From NCBI GenBank assembly GCA_028285035.1, contig JANQQF010000099.1, forward strand, positions 4,428-68,427: DNA of 64,000 nucleotides. The letters are read 5' to 3'. The translations under genes were made by a program, and so were the position numbers. Shown piece after piece: positions 1 through 9,626 of the stretch. The number at the start of each line of letters is the position of its first letter. Positions within the stretch are counted from its first letter, which is position 1. The notes beneath the pieces are model-generated. The model saw nothing but the letters and a program-made list of their open reading frames with translations. It was not told the origin of the DNA and did not search any database. Origin of the DNA: Phycisphaerae bacterium. Its GTDB lineage: Bacteria > Chloroflexota > Anaerolineae > 4572-78 > J111.

Positions 1-1004
1 ATCGTGGCCTGGAAGCCTATCCCAGCCAAAATAATTAGAATGAGATATGAGGGAATATAATAGACGATAATATCTGGAATCGTGTACGTCACTGTAAAAG
101 TCAAATAAAGGATTAAACTTAAGATTAAAAAGAGTAGAAATTTTGGTCGAGTCGATGACATAAACATGCCAATGGCCGCCAGCCCAACAAGAAAGATCGT
201 CAATTCTGCAGTTAACGTTTGTTGATAAGCCTGAAATCCAGAAATAAAGTCAGTCCCGAAAAAACGACCTTGAAACCCAATGCCAGTTACAAATCCCCAA
301 AATTCAAGAAAGGTGTTCCCTTCAAATTCCGAGTAAAGTGGTTTTTGGTGGGCTAACCAGAATAAATACCAATACTGAAATAGAGGAATCATACTAATTC
401 CGATATTGATAAGCCAAAATCGTCTTTTGGTAAGTAGCCTCATGTTGGTCATTAACAAATAGATGCCTAAACCCGCTACAAAAAAAATAAGTGTGGCATG
501 ATTTCCTAATCCGATACAAGCCACAGCCCAGGTGAAATAGAAATATTTTTCATCGCCCGTATCATGCCATAAGAGGCCGAACCATATCATCAGTATCACG
601 AAAAATGCATTGATTGTATATACCTCTGCGATGATCGCTTGAGACCAGAATATTCGTGAGAGAGCAAGAGTCGCTGCCATTAGGAAACCAACTAAGATGT
701 TATCAGTTAGGCGGGTAACCGTGATACTAACTAAAACGACTGTGGCAATCGCAAAAAGGGCTGATATTACATTTATGGAATAGGCTATATCCTGAAAAGG
801 TGTGACCCATAGAAAAAATTTTGAAACTAGGAGATACAAAGGGTATCCAGTTGAGTGAGGGATACCCCCAACTAAACCGATAAATTGAAATTTCGGACTA
901 TCACCAAACTGAATTAGCCCTGGGGCGAGTGTAGAAAAGTATATAAAGCCAAATAAAATGATGATTGTGGCGATAGATAAATATTGATAGTAAGGCTTTT
1001 TCAA
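1..1004 (-). CDS. DUF2723-type membrane glycosyltransferase, 3' end outside window
   Basis: An open frame on the minus strand runs from a TTG codon at 1004 to the window edge, about 334 codons, with no stop. It is missed by ATG-only calling: an in-frame TAG lies at 1017-1019 and TTG is the first usual start, preceded by an AGAGA stretch. The N-terminus has a TM helix, then a first external loop with GDSPKFQ (Asp35) and IPHSTGYPLY (His50), the signature of DUF2723 proteins (GT-C-like polytopic glycosyltransferases). Several more hydrophobic helices follow. In this family the loop acidic residue is thought to act in transfer from a lipid-linked sugar. The acceptor is unknown. Family assignment is fairly sure; the start is less so. 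Confidence 0.72.
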   Translation of the reverse strand, partial: MKKPYYQYLSIATIIILFGFIYFSTLAPGLIQFGDSPKFQFIGLVGGIPHSTGYPLYLLVSKFFLWVTPFQDIAYSINVISALFAIATVVLVSITVTRLTDNILVGFLMAATLALSRIFWSQAIIAEVYTINAFFVILMIWFGLLWHDTGDEKYFYFTWAVACIGLGNHATLIFFVAGLGIYLLMTNMRLLTKRRFWLINIGISMIPLFQYWYLFWLAHQKPLYSEFEGNTFLEFWGFVTGIGFQGRFFGTDFISGFQAYQQTLTAELTIFLVGLAAIGMFMSSTRPKFLLFLILSLILYLTFTVTYTIPDIIVYYIPSYLILIILAGIGFQAT

Positions 1005-1094
1005 ACGAATACATCTCTATAGCTGGGGATGAAATTTTCCAATTAGCATCACTATATTACTCAAATTCTAATTTATAGCGAACTTTGGTTTAAA

Positions 1095-4000
1095 CTAAAT
1101 CCCCTTCTGATTCGCCAACTCCAGCCGTTCGGCCAGAATACGGATAATGCCTAAGGCCAGTTCGGATTTTTCGGCGAGGAGGGCTTCAAAATCCTCTTGG
1201 TCAATTTTGAGGACGGTGACCGGATCGACGGCGACGCAGGTGGCGGTACGAGGCTGTTGGGTGAAGAGGGCCATCTCCCCGATGGCGCTTTTGGGGCCAA
1301 ATTCGGCTACCTTACGACCGTTTTCGACCATCACATCAACCTGCCCAGTGACGATAATGTACAAACAGTTGTCGGATGCCCCAACCCGGATAAATTTTTC
1401 CCCCGCTGGGAAAGCGATTTCCTGGGCCACCTCGGCAACCCAAACTAACTCCTCGCCAGAAAACTGTCGAAATAAATCGACACTTTTCAGAAATAAGACT
1501 CGTTCAATCGTCGATAACATGGCGGTCTCTCCTTCTCCTGCCAGCGTGGTGTTGATCATTTGCAATGTCGTGGGGGGCAAACTTCGAGACAAGCTGGGGA
1601 GGAGTTGTTTGATAAAATTAGGATCAAGCTTGAGCACAACCTGAGCGGCGGTTTCTTGCAACAGTGGATCACGAGAGCCTAGCAACGTGGCGATGGCTGG
1701 CTCGGATAATTCCTTCAAATCCAACCGACCAATCGTGTGCAAGGTGCTGGCGTTTACCCACCGGCTTAGTTCGGCCTCAGGAATTTCGGCCAATCGTTTG
1801 AGCCGTTCAGTTTGACTCAAGCGTGGTTGAGGGGCAACGGCGTTTAATCGATCCAGCCTAGCGGTCGTCGATTTTTCGCCATCCATCAACGGCATCACCC
1901 ACCGTTCCATCTCCCGTTCAAGTATCACCATCATCACTTGTAGAGCTTGATCTCGCTTGGTTGATGAGTTGCCGTTGAGATGGTGCTGAACTCCGAAGAT
2001 GGTTTGAGTATCATACAGAAATGAAAGCAGATAGAAGATGCGCTCCTGAACTTGCTGAAGCATCGTATCCAATGCATCTTCAACCAAGGTCACGACATCA
2101 TCTTTGCCCAAATCGGCCATCGTTGCCAATAGCCAACTGGCTTGATTGACTTCCTCCTGAATTTGGGCCTCGACCACAGGTCGCATCACCAGAGGGTCAG
2201 CCCGATAGTTACGTCGGCTCAGTGAATATAGAATTTCGGTCCGTACGACAGGGTCTGCGTGAGCAATCTGCTGACTCAGAAAGGTCATCGCGTTGACATC
2301 GTCGATGCGCCCAAAAATCCGGGCAATAGCGACCTGGACCTCACGTAAGGTTTTGGGTGCCACAAAAATTTTTGATAGCAGTGGGGTTATTGCCTCACCC
2401 CCAGCAATCAGGCTTTGCGTGGCTGCGGCTCGCGTCTCCGGGAGATTAAGCCCCTCCACCACTTTCGGCCACAATCTCTTTTGATTGAGCCGCCCTGCGG
2501 CCTTGATTGCCGCATTCCGAGTATTGGTATCTCGGTCATAGAGCAAAACATCGAGGGGTTGATAATAATTAGCTAAATTTGCCTCACCCACGGTTTGGGC
2601 TGCTAAACGGCGATCATTTGGCTTATCCGATTTAACCAAATGATTAATCCGTTGCTCAACCAATAAAAAACCTTCCTCCCCACCATACCGCAGGAGGCCG
2701 ACCATGATTGCCTGTCGAATGTGAATATTTGTGCTGTCCAGATAGATGTAGGCATCCTGTAACAAATCAGCCCCTTTCAGGGCTGCGACCGTTTGGAGCG
2801 CCGTTCCTTGGATGGTGGGATTTGGCGCTGAGCTGACCATTGGCTCAACGAGAGATAGGGCACTTTCCAGGCGATGGGCCTCAACACGCTGCAACGCGTG
2901 ATGTTGTACCGCCTCGGCCGGATGTTCAAGCATATCGGGCAATAATTTAGGGAACAGGGTCGGATTGCTTTCTTCTATGATGTCTAAAGCATAAATCACG
3001 ACCTCGGCATCATCGTTGTGCATCGCCTGTCGTACCACATCAAAGCTTGACTCTTGGGTTAACATGAGTTTAGCAGGTGGGGTGAAACGGCGTTTTACAA
3101 GGGCGCGTTTTAGGGCTTGGCCATACTCACGGCTGAGCCGAAAGATGAGAAGCATTGAGATGGCGTAAAGAGCAATCAGAGCAATTGCAATATGACGGAT
3201 AGGAAGTTGGCCGAAATAATTAAGGGCAAGCAGAACCCCAGCGGCTGCCCCCAAGGCAATCGGTCGGATGAGGCGCTCAAGCCACAGGTGTAGGGTTGTC
3301 TGTTGGTGTGCAGGAAGTGGTTGATATAATGTGCTGACCGCAGTAATGGTCAGGCTGAGAAAGAATACATCAGCGGCCAATTTCGTGATAATGACCAACC
3401 AAAATGTCACATTTCTTTCGGTAAAAATAGTAAAAAGAACGAGTAGGGCCACGCCACTGATAATGACCATCGGCTTGAGCCATAGACCAAAGATAACGCC
3501 ATAGCGATTGATGATAAAATCGGTAAATAGCAAGGCTACCAAGGCCAGCAATAAAGCTATCCTAAAATAATTACCAAAAAAGCCCATCAAACTGCCGACT
3601 GACGTATACCGATCACTGACCTCGGATAAAAAGGCATACTCCAGCAGTTGTATGCTTATCAGGGCTGTTAACATATAGCCAAATATTAGATAGGCGTAAC
3701 GATCAAGGTACGATGAGAGCTTTGTTCTTATCGATTGTGCTGGTGTTGAGAGGTATCGGGCAGATTGACGACCTAGCTGGTCGCCATAAAATGCTTGGGT
3801 GATGATCTGAAATATCAGGGTGATAATCAAACCACCAATGGCAATTAGGAGTAAATTAGATGGTCCGAGACGATTGAAAAAGGGGGCAATCAGCAAGCTG
3901 CTGACGACGATTGCTAGGAAAATGCCGCTGAAAATTACACTGATTGCTGGGGTGGGTTGGACAGTATCAAGCAATCTCCGTACTTGCGCCCAAAATCCAA

Positions 4001-4415
4001 TGTTGCTCATCCCCCATAATACATAGAAGCTGATAGGGAGGAAAAAGGTAATAATGGATGCCCAATCTGAACCTAACCCAACCCAAAAACCGGTCAAGAT
4101 AAGAAGCAGCAGGCCGATTGTTGAATTTGTTAGATGAATAAGTGAAGTACGGCGTTCCAGCCAGCCAAAGGCGGTCGTACCCAAGATTAAAATGAGGGCC
4201 GCTATGGCAAACGGTTGGGTGATACGCGTGATGCTAAATGTGGTAATAAAGAGGGTGTGGGTGGTAATGTACAAGCTGAACATCATCACCCCTAGTCCAA
4301 AGGCCTGGGCAAAGAGGAGCAGTGTCACCAAAATTTGGTTAGACTGAATGCCAATCAAATGCGCTAAAATTGTCAGAGTATCCAGTTGGGCTTGAGGCGT
4401 ATGTTTGCTGTGCAT
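1095..4415 (-). CDS. ADP/ATP-translocase-like membrane protein with HEAT repeats and C-terminal cNMP-binding domain
   Basis: A protein of about 1,106 residues in three parts. Roughly residues 10-430 hold about a dozen hydrophobic helices resembling Npt1/Npt2 (NTT-like) or MFS carriers. Residues 450-950 are alpha-helical HEAT-like repeats (pairs such as LLPDMLEHPAEAVQHHAL). Residues 975-1105 form a cyclic-nucleotide-binding fold with the phosphate cassette GEMALFTQQPRTAT, its Glu and Arg intact. Transport of nucleotides is not shown; the membrane part may instead be a sensor coupled to the cNMP domain. The frame can be extended to 4556, but that 47-residue extension looks non-coding, so I chose ATG at 4415; neither start has a good ribosome-binding site. 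Monocistronic, facing away from the next gene. Confidence 0.75.
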   Translation of the reverse strand: MHSKHTPQAQLDTLTILAHLIGIQSNQILVTLLLFAQAFGLGVMMFSLYITTHTLFITTFSITRITQPFAIAALILILGTTAFGWLERRTSLIHLTNSTIGLLLLILTGFWVGLGSDWASIITFFLPISFYVLWGMSNIGFWAQVRRLLDTVQPTPAISVIFSGIFLAIVVSSLLIAPFFNRLGPSNLLLIAIGGLIITLIFQIITQAFYGDQLGRQSARYLSTPAQSIRTKLSSYLDRYAYLIFGYMLTALISIQLLEYAFLSEVSDRYTSVGSLMGFFGNYFRIALLLALVALLFTDFIINRYGVIFGLWLKPMVIISGVALLVLFTIFTERNVTFWLVIITKLAADVFFLSLTITAVSTLYQPLPAHQQTTLHLWLERLIRPIALGAAAGVLLALNYFGQLPIRHIAIALIALYAISMLLIFRLSREYGQALKRALVKRRFTPPAKLMLTQESSFDVVRQAMHNDDAEVVIYALDIIEESNPTLFPKLLPDMLEHPAEAVQHHALQRVEAHRLESALSLVEPMVSSAPNPTIQGTALQTVAALKGADLLQDAYIYLDSTNIHIRQAIMVGLLRYGGEEGFLLVEQRINHLVKSDKPNDRRLAAQTVGEANLANYYQPLDVLLYDRDTNTRNAAIKAAGRLNQKRLWPKVVEGLNLPETRAAATQSLIAGGEAITPLLSKIFVAPKTLREVQVAIARIFGRIDDVNAMTFLSQQIAHADPVVRTEILYSLSRRNYRADPLVMRPVVEAQIQEEVNQASWLLATMADLGKDDVVTLVEDALDTMLQQVQERIFYLLSFLYDTQTIFGVQHHLNGNSSTKRDQALQVMMVILEREMERWVMPLMDGEKSTTARLDRLNAVAPQPRLSQTERLKRLAEIPEAELSRWVNASTLHTIGRLDLKELSEPAIATLLGSRDPLLQETAAQVVLKLDPNFIKQLLPSLSRSLPPTTLQMINTTLAGEGETAMLSTIERVLFLKSVDLFRQFSGEELVWVAEVAQEIAFPAGEKFIRVGASDNCLYIIVTGQVDVMVENGRKVAEFGPKSAIGEMALFTQQPRTATCVAVDPVTVLKIDQEDFEALLAEKSELALGIIRILAERLELANQKGI

Positions 4416-4836
4416 TGGGTTGTCAATTGTATCAAATTTTACAACGATGGCAGGTGACATAAGTCTATCAAATTTTGAGATAATCAACAAGTGAATCTTG
4501 TTGGGACCCCAGAGCGACTGCAAAGTCAAAAAGATACAAAAGCGTGCAACAATCATATCTTTCGAGAAGTGAAGAGCGCATTACATATGCGCAAATCCGC
4601 CCAAACATTCGTTTGCAAGTGAGCACTTTGGAGGATTTCTCAACCTGCGATTTTGAAATGATATGTCAAAGATTTTGTCAACCGATTTTGTAACAACCCT
4701 ATTCAAGACTCGTAAGAATGTGTTCTTGAAATGCCACCAGACCCTAACTTTGCATCCCCACTTATTGGCGATAAAATGTGTTTTGCTAGATGCGTGACTA
4801 TTCAACACCACGCTCCACCTTACTTTGGAGTTTTTT

Positions 4837-5568
4837 ATGCGCCTCATTGCCTGGAATTGTAATATGGCCCTACATCGTAAATATGAGGCGTTGCTTAGCT
4901 TGGCGCCGGATATAGCCGTCATCAGCGAGTGTGCCGAGCCGGAGACGGTGCAAGCGAAACTAAAAGGACAAAGCCTGCCGACAGAGGTGGTCTGGGTGGG
5001 GCAAAACCAACACAAAGGGCTGGCGGTCTTGGCGTTCAATGATTACAAGGTGTCTTTACTAGACAGCTATGACTCTGCTTTACGCTACATTATGCCGGTC
5101 AGCATAGGTGGCCCACACGCCTTCAATTTGATGGCCGTTTGGGCGCAAAATGCCAGCGCCGGAATCACGCGTAAGGATCAACCTGGCCCCTTCCGTACAG
5201 CACTCGATCAATTCAAAGATTTGTTCACAACCAGCCCAACGGTAGCCGCTGGTGATTTCAACAATAATGTGATTTGGGATCGGCCTGGCTGGCCGATTAA
5301 CCAAGCTGATGCTATCGAAATTTTGGCCACCTATGGCTTGGTCAGTGCCTATCACGCCGTGATGCACGAGGCACAAGGTCAAGAGACAATCCCCACCCAC
5401 TACTGGCGGGATCGAAAGAAAGATGGCCCCACCTATCATCTTGATTATATTTTTATGCCACGTGATTGGGTTAACAAACTCAATGAAATGTCTGTCGGTA
5501 CCTTTGAAGATTGGTGTGGCAATAAATTGAGCGATCACGTTCCCGTAGTGATTGATGTGGAACTTTGA
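4837..5568 (+). CDS. Endonuclease/exonuclease/phosphatase-family protein
   Basis: A 243-residue protein of the EEP fold (DNase I / exonuclease III / sphingomyelinase superfamily). The expected motifs are in order: RLIAWNCN at the start (Asn7), SECAE with Glu31 as probable metal ligand, GDFNNN in the middle, LDYIF, and LSDHVPVVI at the end with the catalytic His. No signal peptide is seen, so it is probably cytosolic. ATG at 4837 is chosen because GGAG lies six bases upstream; an in-frame start at 4825 has none. The VOC gene begins 13 bases after the stop, suggesting a two-gene operon. The substrate (nucleic acid or phosphoester) cannot be told. Confidence 0.85.
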   Translation: MRLIAWNCNMALHRKYEALLSLAPDIAVISECAEPETVQAKLKGQSLPTEVVWVGQNQHKGLAVLAFNDYKVSLLDSYDSALRYIMPVSIGGPHAFNLMAVWAQNASAGITRKDQPGPFRTALDQFKDLFTTSPTVAAGDFNNNVIWDRPGWPINQADAIEILATYGLVSAYHAVMHEAQGQETIPTHYWRDRKKDGPTYHLDYIFMPRDWVNKLNEMSVGTFEDWCGNKLSDHVPVVIDVEL

Positions 5569-5581
5569 CGAGGAAGAATTT

Positions 5582-6478
5582 ATGACGATTCGATACAAGC
5601 TTCATCATTTAGGTCTGATTTGCGACGATACCGAAGCCAGCACTCGCTTTTATCGGGATGTGTTAGGGCACGAAGTCACCGCTCGATTTTACAACCGGGG
5701 GATGTATGACCTGACCTTTGTTGGCAACGGAAGTGAGTTGTTGTTGGAGCTGATTGGCCCGCCTTTTGGGGCTGATGAGCAGGCTTTTCTGGAGGAACGC
5801 GGGCCAGGGATGCATCATCTTGCCTTTGCCGTGGAGGATGTGGATGTAGCCTTTGCCGACCTCGTGGCGAGGGGAGTTCGCGTCGCCTGGGAGCCACAGG
5901 ATTTTCTCTTTGTTCGCCACTGTGGGGTGTATGATGATAGTGGTTTGGTCGTCGAAATTTTGCAGGAGCTTGAGCCGTTGGCCCGCCCACAGAAACGCTT
6001 AGAGATCGATTTTCTGTTGCACCACTTTGATGTTTTTAGTGATGACTGGCGACGAACCAAGCAATTTTACGCCGATCATTTCGGCTTCAAGTCTGTCTTT
6101 GAGTACATCTACAAGGAAGGCGGAGCCTTTATCTATCTGGCCGATTCTTTTTTTGACGCCGAGACGCGTCAAGCGATGATTGAGGTCATTGGTCCGCCTT
6201 ATGCCGAGCCCCGTGAGTTTGAGTTTTCGAGAAAATTTGGTACAGGCATGGACCACATTGGCTATGTTGTTCAGGATGTTGGCAAAGCCTATCAGGCCGC
6301 CGTGTCCCGTGGCTCAACAGATATAGTGGAACCCTATCAAGATTATGGCACCGAGATGTGTTGGGTACAGGATGCTGATGGAAACGATTTGGAATTTATG
6401 AAGCCTGTGCCAAAAGATGCTTTGCAGCGGGCGTTTGAAACAGGAATACCGCATCGACCGGGGCCGGGAGGCGGTTAA
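5582..6478 (+). CDS. Two-domain VOC (glyoxalase/dioxygenase) family protein
   Basis: A 298-residue protein with two vicinal-oxygen-chelate modules, about residues 4-130 and 140-285. Each has the usual ligand pattern: HHLGL, HHLAFAVED and VVEIL in the first, HHFDVF, DHIGYVVQD and LEFMKP in the second, so both may bind a metal. This double layout is seen in extradiol dioxygenases and in 4-hydroxyphenylpyruvate-dioxygenase relatives, but neither can be assigned here. ATG at 5582 follows GAGGAAG at a good distance; the frame also opens at 5552, inside the preceding gene's end. Probably cotranscribed with the upstream EEP protein. Confidence 0.85.
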   Translation: MTIRYKLHHLGLICDDTEASTRFYRDVLGHEVTARFYNRGMYDLTFVGNGSELLLELIGPPFGADEQAFLEERGPGMHHLAFAVEDVDVAFADLVARGVRVAWEPQDFLFVRHCGVYDDSGLVVEILQELEPLARPQKRLEIDFLLHHFDVFSDDWRRTKQFYADHFGFKSVFEYIYKEGGAFIYLADSFFDAETRQAMIEVIGPPYAEPREFEFSRKFGTGMDHIGYVVQDVGKAYQAAVSRGSTDIVEPYQDYGTEMCWVQDADGNDLEFMKPVPKDALQRAFETGIPHRPGPGGG

Positions 6479-6534
6479 TTGTGAATGGTGAATGGCAAGC
6501 TTGTTCACTTCACAATTGATAATTCACCATTCGC
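6476..6534. repeat. AT-rich gaatggtgaat/attcaccattc short repeat
   Basis: Between two convergent genes, GTGAATGGTGAATGG is followed by TTCACAATTGATAATTCACCATTC, giving partial inverted complementarity. The same words recur at 15568, 23073, 27384 and 57477, so this is one member of a dispersed low-complexity family. Confidence 0.6.
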
Positions 6535-6542
6535 TTTGTTCT

Positions 6543-8066
6543 TTACTTGGCCCGCCGTCGATTTTGGCGACGATTGCTGCGTTTCCCTGTCGGGACGGGT
6601 TTTGCGGTTGCGGCGGTGGGAATCTCGGGCAAGGTGTCATCGCCGGTCAATCCAGCTCGAATGAGCCGCTCCATCTCAGTGACCTTAGCGGGGTCGGTTT
6701 CGATGGGGGTATATGTCGCCAGACGATTGTTGACTTCGTTGGTGCAGCGCGTGATGAGATCAAGGCTGCCGTCCCGGACATAGCCATCGAGGTTGGTGCG
6801 ATCATAGGCATTCCCTGGCATGTAGAGCTGCTCTTGCCAGTGGGTCATGGTATGCTCAGCGGTAATCAGATGCTGTTCCTTGAGGAGTTCCCGAGCGAGG
6901 TCTACTGTCGGCAAGTCCTCGACGATTTCCATTTCTCGGACAAAACGCAGAGCTTGCCCGCAAACCTCGTCATCAAAGACCAGTTTTGGCAGGCTGAAAA
7001 CCATTACATAATCCAGCATTCCTGGCCCTGACACGGAGTTGACTCCAGCCAAGGCCGCCAACAGGGCGCTGCCAAAGGTTTCGGCCCCAGCCTGAGCATC
7101 GAGAAACTTACTGTCACTCAAGGCCATGTAGGCTTGAGTAGGCAACCCCAACGCTTTGGCAACCGCAACGTACGCCGCGTCGAGATGCAATGCTTCAATG
7201 CCGAGCATAGGTGAGGTGGCCTCTTTCATATGAAACTCAGCCGGGGCGCCGCCAAATAGGATGGGTGCTCCTGGTCGAACAATCTGAGCCATTGTTATGC
7301 CCGCCAACACATCGGCGGTGTGAAAAACCGTTGCCCCCATCAAGGTCACTGGGGCAATAAGGCCCATCAACGTAACCGGCACGATTTCGATGGGGATGCC
7401 AGCTTCAACACAATCGAGCAGATTCTGACAGGAGTCCTCGCTGTAACGGAAGTTGCCCGTGGCCGTAATGGTGAAAATTGCCATAGGCCGTTTGATTAAA
7501 TCAGCCCGATCATCACGAAATAGCTCCATCATTTCGGCCATGCGGGGCACGCCATGTTCGGTGAATGCTCCGGAGACAACCGGCTTGTGAGAATTCACAA
7601 GACAAAGATAGAGCCGCCAAGCATCAGAGACATCTGCCTCAATATCCTCGGTTGAGAACGCTGTTGCTAGATAAGGAATGTTGGGTAACCCATCAGCAAG
7701 GCGAACATACTCCACAAAATCTTTTGTGAGCGGCGGACGCGTTTCCTGGGTGAGGTGATCAAGGATTTTGAGCCCGCTTGAGGCCGGAATAAAATGGACA
7801 TTGTCACCACCTAACTCGGCGTGGGGGTGGCCCTCGCGATTGTGAAGCGTAATTGATTGTGGGGCTTGCGCTATAGCCCAATCGACCACATCGGGCGGAA
7901 AAATAATACGTTCCCCACTGGCGTCGTAACGCAACCCGTAATCCAGGAGCCTTTCCCGTAGGGCCGTCCCTCGAATTTCAAAGCCAACCTCGTGTAAAAT
8001 CCGTTTGGCTTCAGTGTAAACGTGATCGATTTGTTCTGATGATAAAACCTGCAATTTTGGGCGCAT
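6543..8066 (-). CDS. Non-pyrrolysine MttB-family (trimethylamine methyltransferase-like) protein
   Basis: A 507-residue TIM-barrel protein of the MttB superfamily (COG5598). Members move a methyl group from a methylated amine to a corrinoid protein. Family hallmarks are the start [20 protein letters not shown], the stretch [20 protein letters not shown] in the core, and [12 protein letters not shown]. The frame has no in-frame TAG, so this is a non-Pyl member (the group that includes glycine-betaine demethylases); the true substrate is unknown. The last 15 residues are strongly basic ([10 protein letters not shown]). No corrinoid protein or reductive activator is nearby. A TTG-initiated extension to 8147 would run through a hairpin leader, so ATG at 8066 is preferred. 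Confidence 0.83.
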   Translation of the reverse strand: MRPKLQVLSSEQIDHVYTEAKRILHEVGFEIRGTALRERLLDYGLRYDASGERIIFPPDVVDWAIAQAPQSITLHNREGHPHAELGGDNVHFIPASSGLKILDHLTQETRPPLTKDFVEYVRLADGLPNIPYLATAFSTEDIEADVSDAWRLYLCLVNSHKPVVSGAFTEHGVPRMAEMMELFRDDRADLIKRPMAIFTITATGNFRYSEDSCQNLLDCVEAGIPIEIVPVTLMGLIAPVTLMGATVFHTADVLAGITMAQIVRPGAPILFGGAPAEFHMKEATSPMLGIEALHLDAAYVAVAKALGLPTQAYMALSDSKFLDAQAGAETFGSALLAALAGVNSVSGPGMLDYVMVFSLPKLVFDDEVCGQALRFVREMEIVEDLPTVDLARELLKEQHLITAEHTMTHWQEQLYMPGNAYDRTNLDGYVRDGSLDLITRCTNEVNNRLATYTPIETDPAKVTEMERLIRAGLTGDDTLPEIPTAATAKPVPTGKRSNRRQNRRRAK

Positions 8067-8101
8067 CGGTTGATGTAGAGTCCTTTGTATTTGAGTTATC
8101 T

Positions 8102-8163
8102 GGCTCCAATGTTCTGCGTTGGAGCCGACCGACCTGAGGTGTGACAACGCAGAACATTGTCAC
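8102..8163 (-). promoter_or_regulatory. Tandem stem-loops with perfectly complementary 9-nt loops upstream of the mttB-like gene
   Basis: Two adjacent inverted repeats. Left: GGCTCCAA (8102-8109) and TTGGAGCC (8119-8126) around loop TGTTCTGCG. Right: GTGACAA (8141-8147) and TTGTCAC (8157-8163) around loop CGCAGAACA. The two loops are exact reverse complements, so the RNA could form a loop-loop (kissing) interaction, or instead one long AATGTTCTGCGTT/AACGCAGAACATT hairpin. The element ends 36 bases before the ATG at 8066 and would lie in the leader RNA. Function is inferred only from geometry; a palindromic DNA repeat is the alternative. Confidence 0.6.
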
Positions 8164-8268
8164 GAGGGTTGAAATATTGAAAGGTTGGAGAGATAAATTC
8201 AACTTTCCGATAACCTTTTTAACTAATAAGCCTCACACATTCACACTTATGTTGCCTTAACCCACCCT

Positions 8269-8889
8269 CTACAACACAAAATAAAATACGGTGAAGTAAT
8301 GGGCGGTACTCCCCGCCAGGACGAACAGATGCCAGATGCCGTGTGAGTGACTTAGGCGTTCATCCAAAGCGTAGAAGATGGTGCCAAAAGTATAACACAA
8401 TCCCCCAAGCAAAAGCCAAATAAAGCCAGTGAACGGCAAAACTTGAAGTAGCGGGGTGAGGGCGACGACAATTAACCAACCCATTGCCAAATAAACACCC
8501 AGCCGTAGAAACCTTAGGCCAGTTTTAGGCAGAGCATCGATAATTACACCGATGATGGCCAATCCCCAGACGATGCCGAAGATAGACCAGCCCCACCCTC
8601 CACGCAGGGTGACTAAGGTGAAGGGGGTGTAGGTGCCGGCGATGAGCAGGTAGATGGCTTGATAATCCATCATCAAAAAGATTGATTTTGCCTTACCTTG
8701 CGAGCTGTGGTAAAGCGTGGACACTGTATAGAGGTACAACAAGGCTGCACCGTAAATGCTAAAGCTCACAATTTTCCACGGATCACCGTCTTGCGCAGCC
8801 AAGACGATTAAGACGATTAAGCCGCATAATCCAGCAATTGCCCCTACCAGATGGCTGATACTGTTGAATCTTTCTCCCTTACGAAACAT
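8269..8889 (-). CDS. TrhA/hemolysin III family membrane protein
   Basis: A 206-residue seven-helix membrane protein of the PAQR/hemolysin III group. Characteristic motifs are ERFNSISHLVGA at the N-terminus, STLYHSS after helix 2, DYQAIYLLIAGTYTPF in helix 3-4 and HLFVLAGSTAHYF near the end. The conserved Ser, His and Asp residues that form the zinc-site hydrolase core of PAQR proteins are present. Bacterial members are linked to membrane fluidity or energy homeostasis rather than haemolysis. Start is supported by AAGGAGATCAT directly upstream of the ATG. It stands alone, with a long palindrome-bearing intergenic region upstream. Confidence 0.9.
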   Translation of the reverse strand: MFRKGERFNSISHLVGAIAGLCGLIVLIVLAAQDGDPWKIVSFSIYGAALLYLYTVSTLYHSSQGKAKSIFLMMDYQAIYLLIAGTYTPFTLVTLRGGWGWSIFGIVWGLAIIGVIIDALPKTGLRFLRLGVYLAMGWLIVVALTPLLQVLPFTGFIWLLLGGLCYTFGTIFYALDERLSHSHGIWHLFVLAGSTAHYFTVFYFVL

Positions 8890-8963
8890 ATGATCTCCTT
8901 GGAAAATAACCTAGTAACCTGAGTTCGATTTAAGAATTGGCGTTTATATACAACCTTGAATGC

Positions 8964-9075
8964 TGTCATTTCGACGACGGAGGAGGAGAAATCTTGGTGT
9001 TCGGGGCTTGAATTGCTGGCAAATCAGAAGATTTCTCTCTGCGCTCCACTGCGCTCCGCTCCGTTCGAAATGACA
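8964..9075. repeat. 112-bp imperfect palindromic intergenic repeat
   Basis: TGTCATTTCGA at 8964-8974 is matched by TCGAAATGACA at 9065-9075. Inside it GAGAAATCTT (8986-8995) pairs with AAGATTTCTC (9028-9037). The right half holds CGCTCCACTGCGCTCCGCTCCG, a purine-biased low-complexity run. It lies in the intergenic stretch 8890-9223, which has no gene. The form resembles REP/MITE-like elements; no transposase is present. Confidence 0.6.
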
Positions 9076-9183
9076 TTAATCTTACGTCGAACTCAGGTTT
9101 GTAGCATAGGCTTCTAGCCTGTTTATTTGTAGGCAGCGGTAGGCCTACATTGCATTTTAATTCGATCAAATTTAAAAAAGGGC

Positions 9184-9214
9184 TTGACTTAGAGTTAACT
9201 CTAAATTGTATACT
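9184..9214 (+). promoter_or_regulatory. MerR-type promoter/operator with 19-bp spacer
   Basis: A -35 box TTGACT (9184-9189) and a -10 box TATACT (9209-9214) are separated by exactly 19 bp, the over-long spacing typical of promoters that MerR proteins activate by DNA distortion. The spacer is filled by the perfect dyad TTAGAGTTAACTCTAA (9189-9204). The regulator gene starts 10 bases after the -10 box, so it should autoregulate. A transcript starting about seven bases after the -10 would be nearly leaderless, leaving GGAGG (9216-9219) at or before the start site. Confidence 0.85.
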
Positions 9215-9223
9215 GGAGGCAAG

Positions 9224-9601
9224 ATGGAATTTGAACTGACAATTCAACAAGTGGTTGAGAAAACAGGGGTGAGTCATCACACCCTGCGATATTACGAGCG
9301 GATTGGGCTAATACTGGATGTAAACCGAGCACCGAATGGACATCGCCGTTACAGCGATGATGATCTTGAATGGATTGCGTTTTTGAAGCAGTTGAAGGCC
9401 ACTGGAATGCCGCTGACTGAAATGCAGACGTTTGCCCAGTTACGACGACAAGGTCGTGGTACGGCAAGACAGCGTCGTGAAATGCTGGAGACCCATCGTA
9501 AAACGATTGTGCGAGAGATGCAAATGTTACAGGATTGCTTAACGATGGTTGATTATAAAATCGAACGGCATCGGCGGACTGAGCGGGCCGATGCTAATTA
9601 A
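9224..9601 (+). CDS. MerR-family transcriptional regulator
   Basis: A 125-residue regulator. Residues 3-70 are the winged helix-turn-helix: TIQQVVEKTGVSHHTLRYYE, then the wing APNGHRRYSDDD. A dimerising helix follows to about residue 115. There is no Cys-rich metal-binding C-terminus, so it is more like the AdhR/NmlR group than the metal-sensing MerR/ZntR group. ATG at 9224 follows GGAGGCAAG; an earlier in-frame start at 9206 overlaps the -10 box and is unlikely. The gene sits directly under its own dyad promoter and is followed 25 bases later by the carbonic-anhydrase-like gene, which is therefore its probable target. Confidence 0.92.
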   Translation: MEFELTIQQVVEKTGVSHHTLRYYERIGLILDVNRAPNGHRRYSDDDLEWIAFLKQLKATGMPLTEMQTFAQLRRQGRGTARQRREMLETHRKTIVREMQMLQDCLTMVDYKIERHRRTERADAN

Positions 9602-9626
9602 AGTAGCTAATTTCAAGGAGACTAAA

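Noticed and set aside
4581..5039. 152-residue minus-strand frame opposite the EEP gene
   Set aside because: It overlaps the well-supported EEP gene on the other strand, has no family words and no ribosome-binding site.
6543..8066. Possible pyrrolysine codon in the MttB-family gene
   Set aside because: The frame is continuous with no internal TAG, so there is no sign of amber readthrough.
8011..8202. Small minus-strand frame through the hairpin leader (63 residues)
   Set aside because: It overlaps the MttB leader and start with no ribosome-binding site; the two-hairpin RNA explains the region better.
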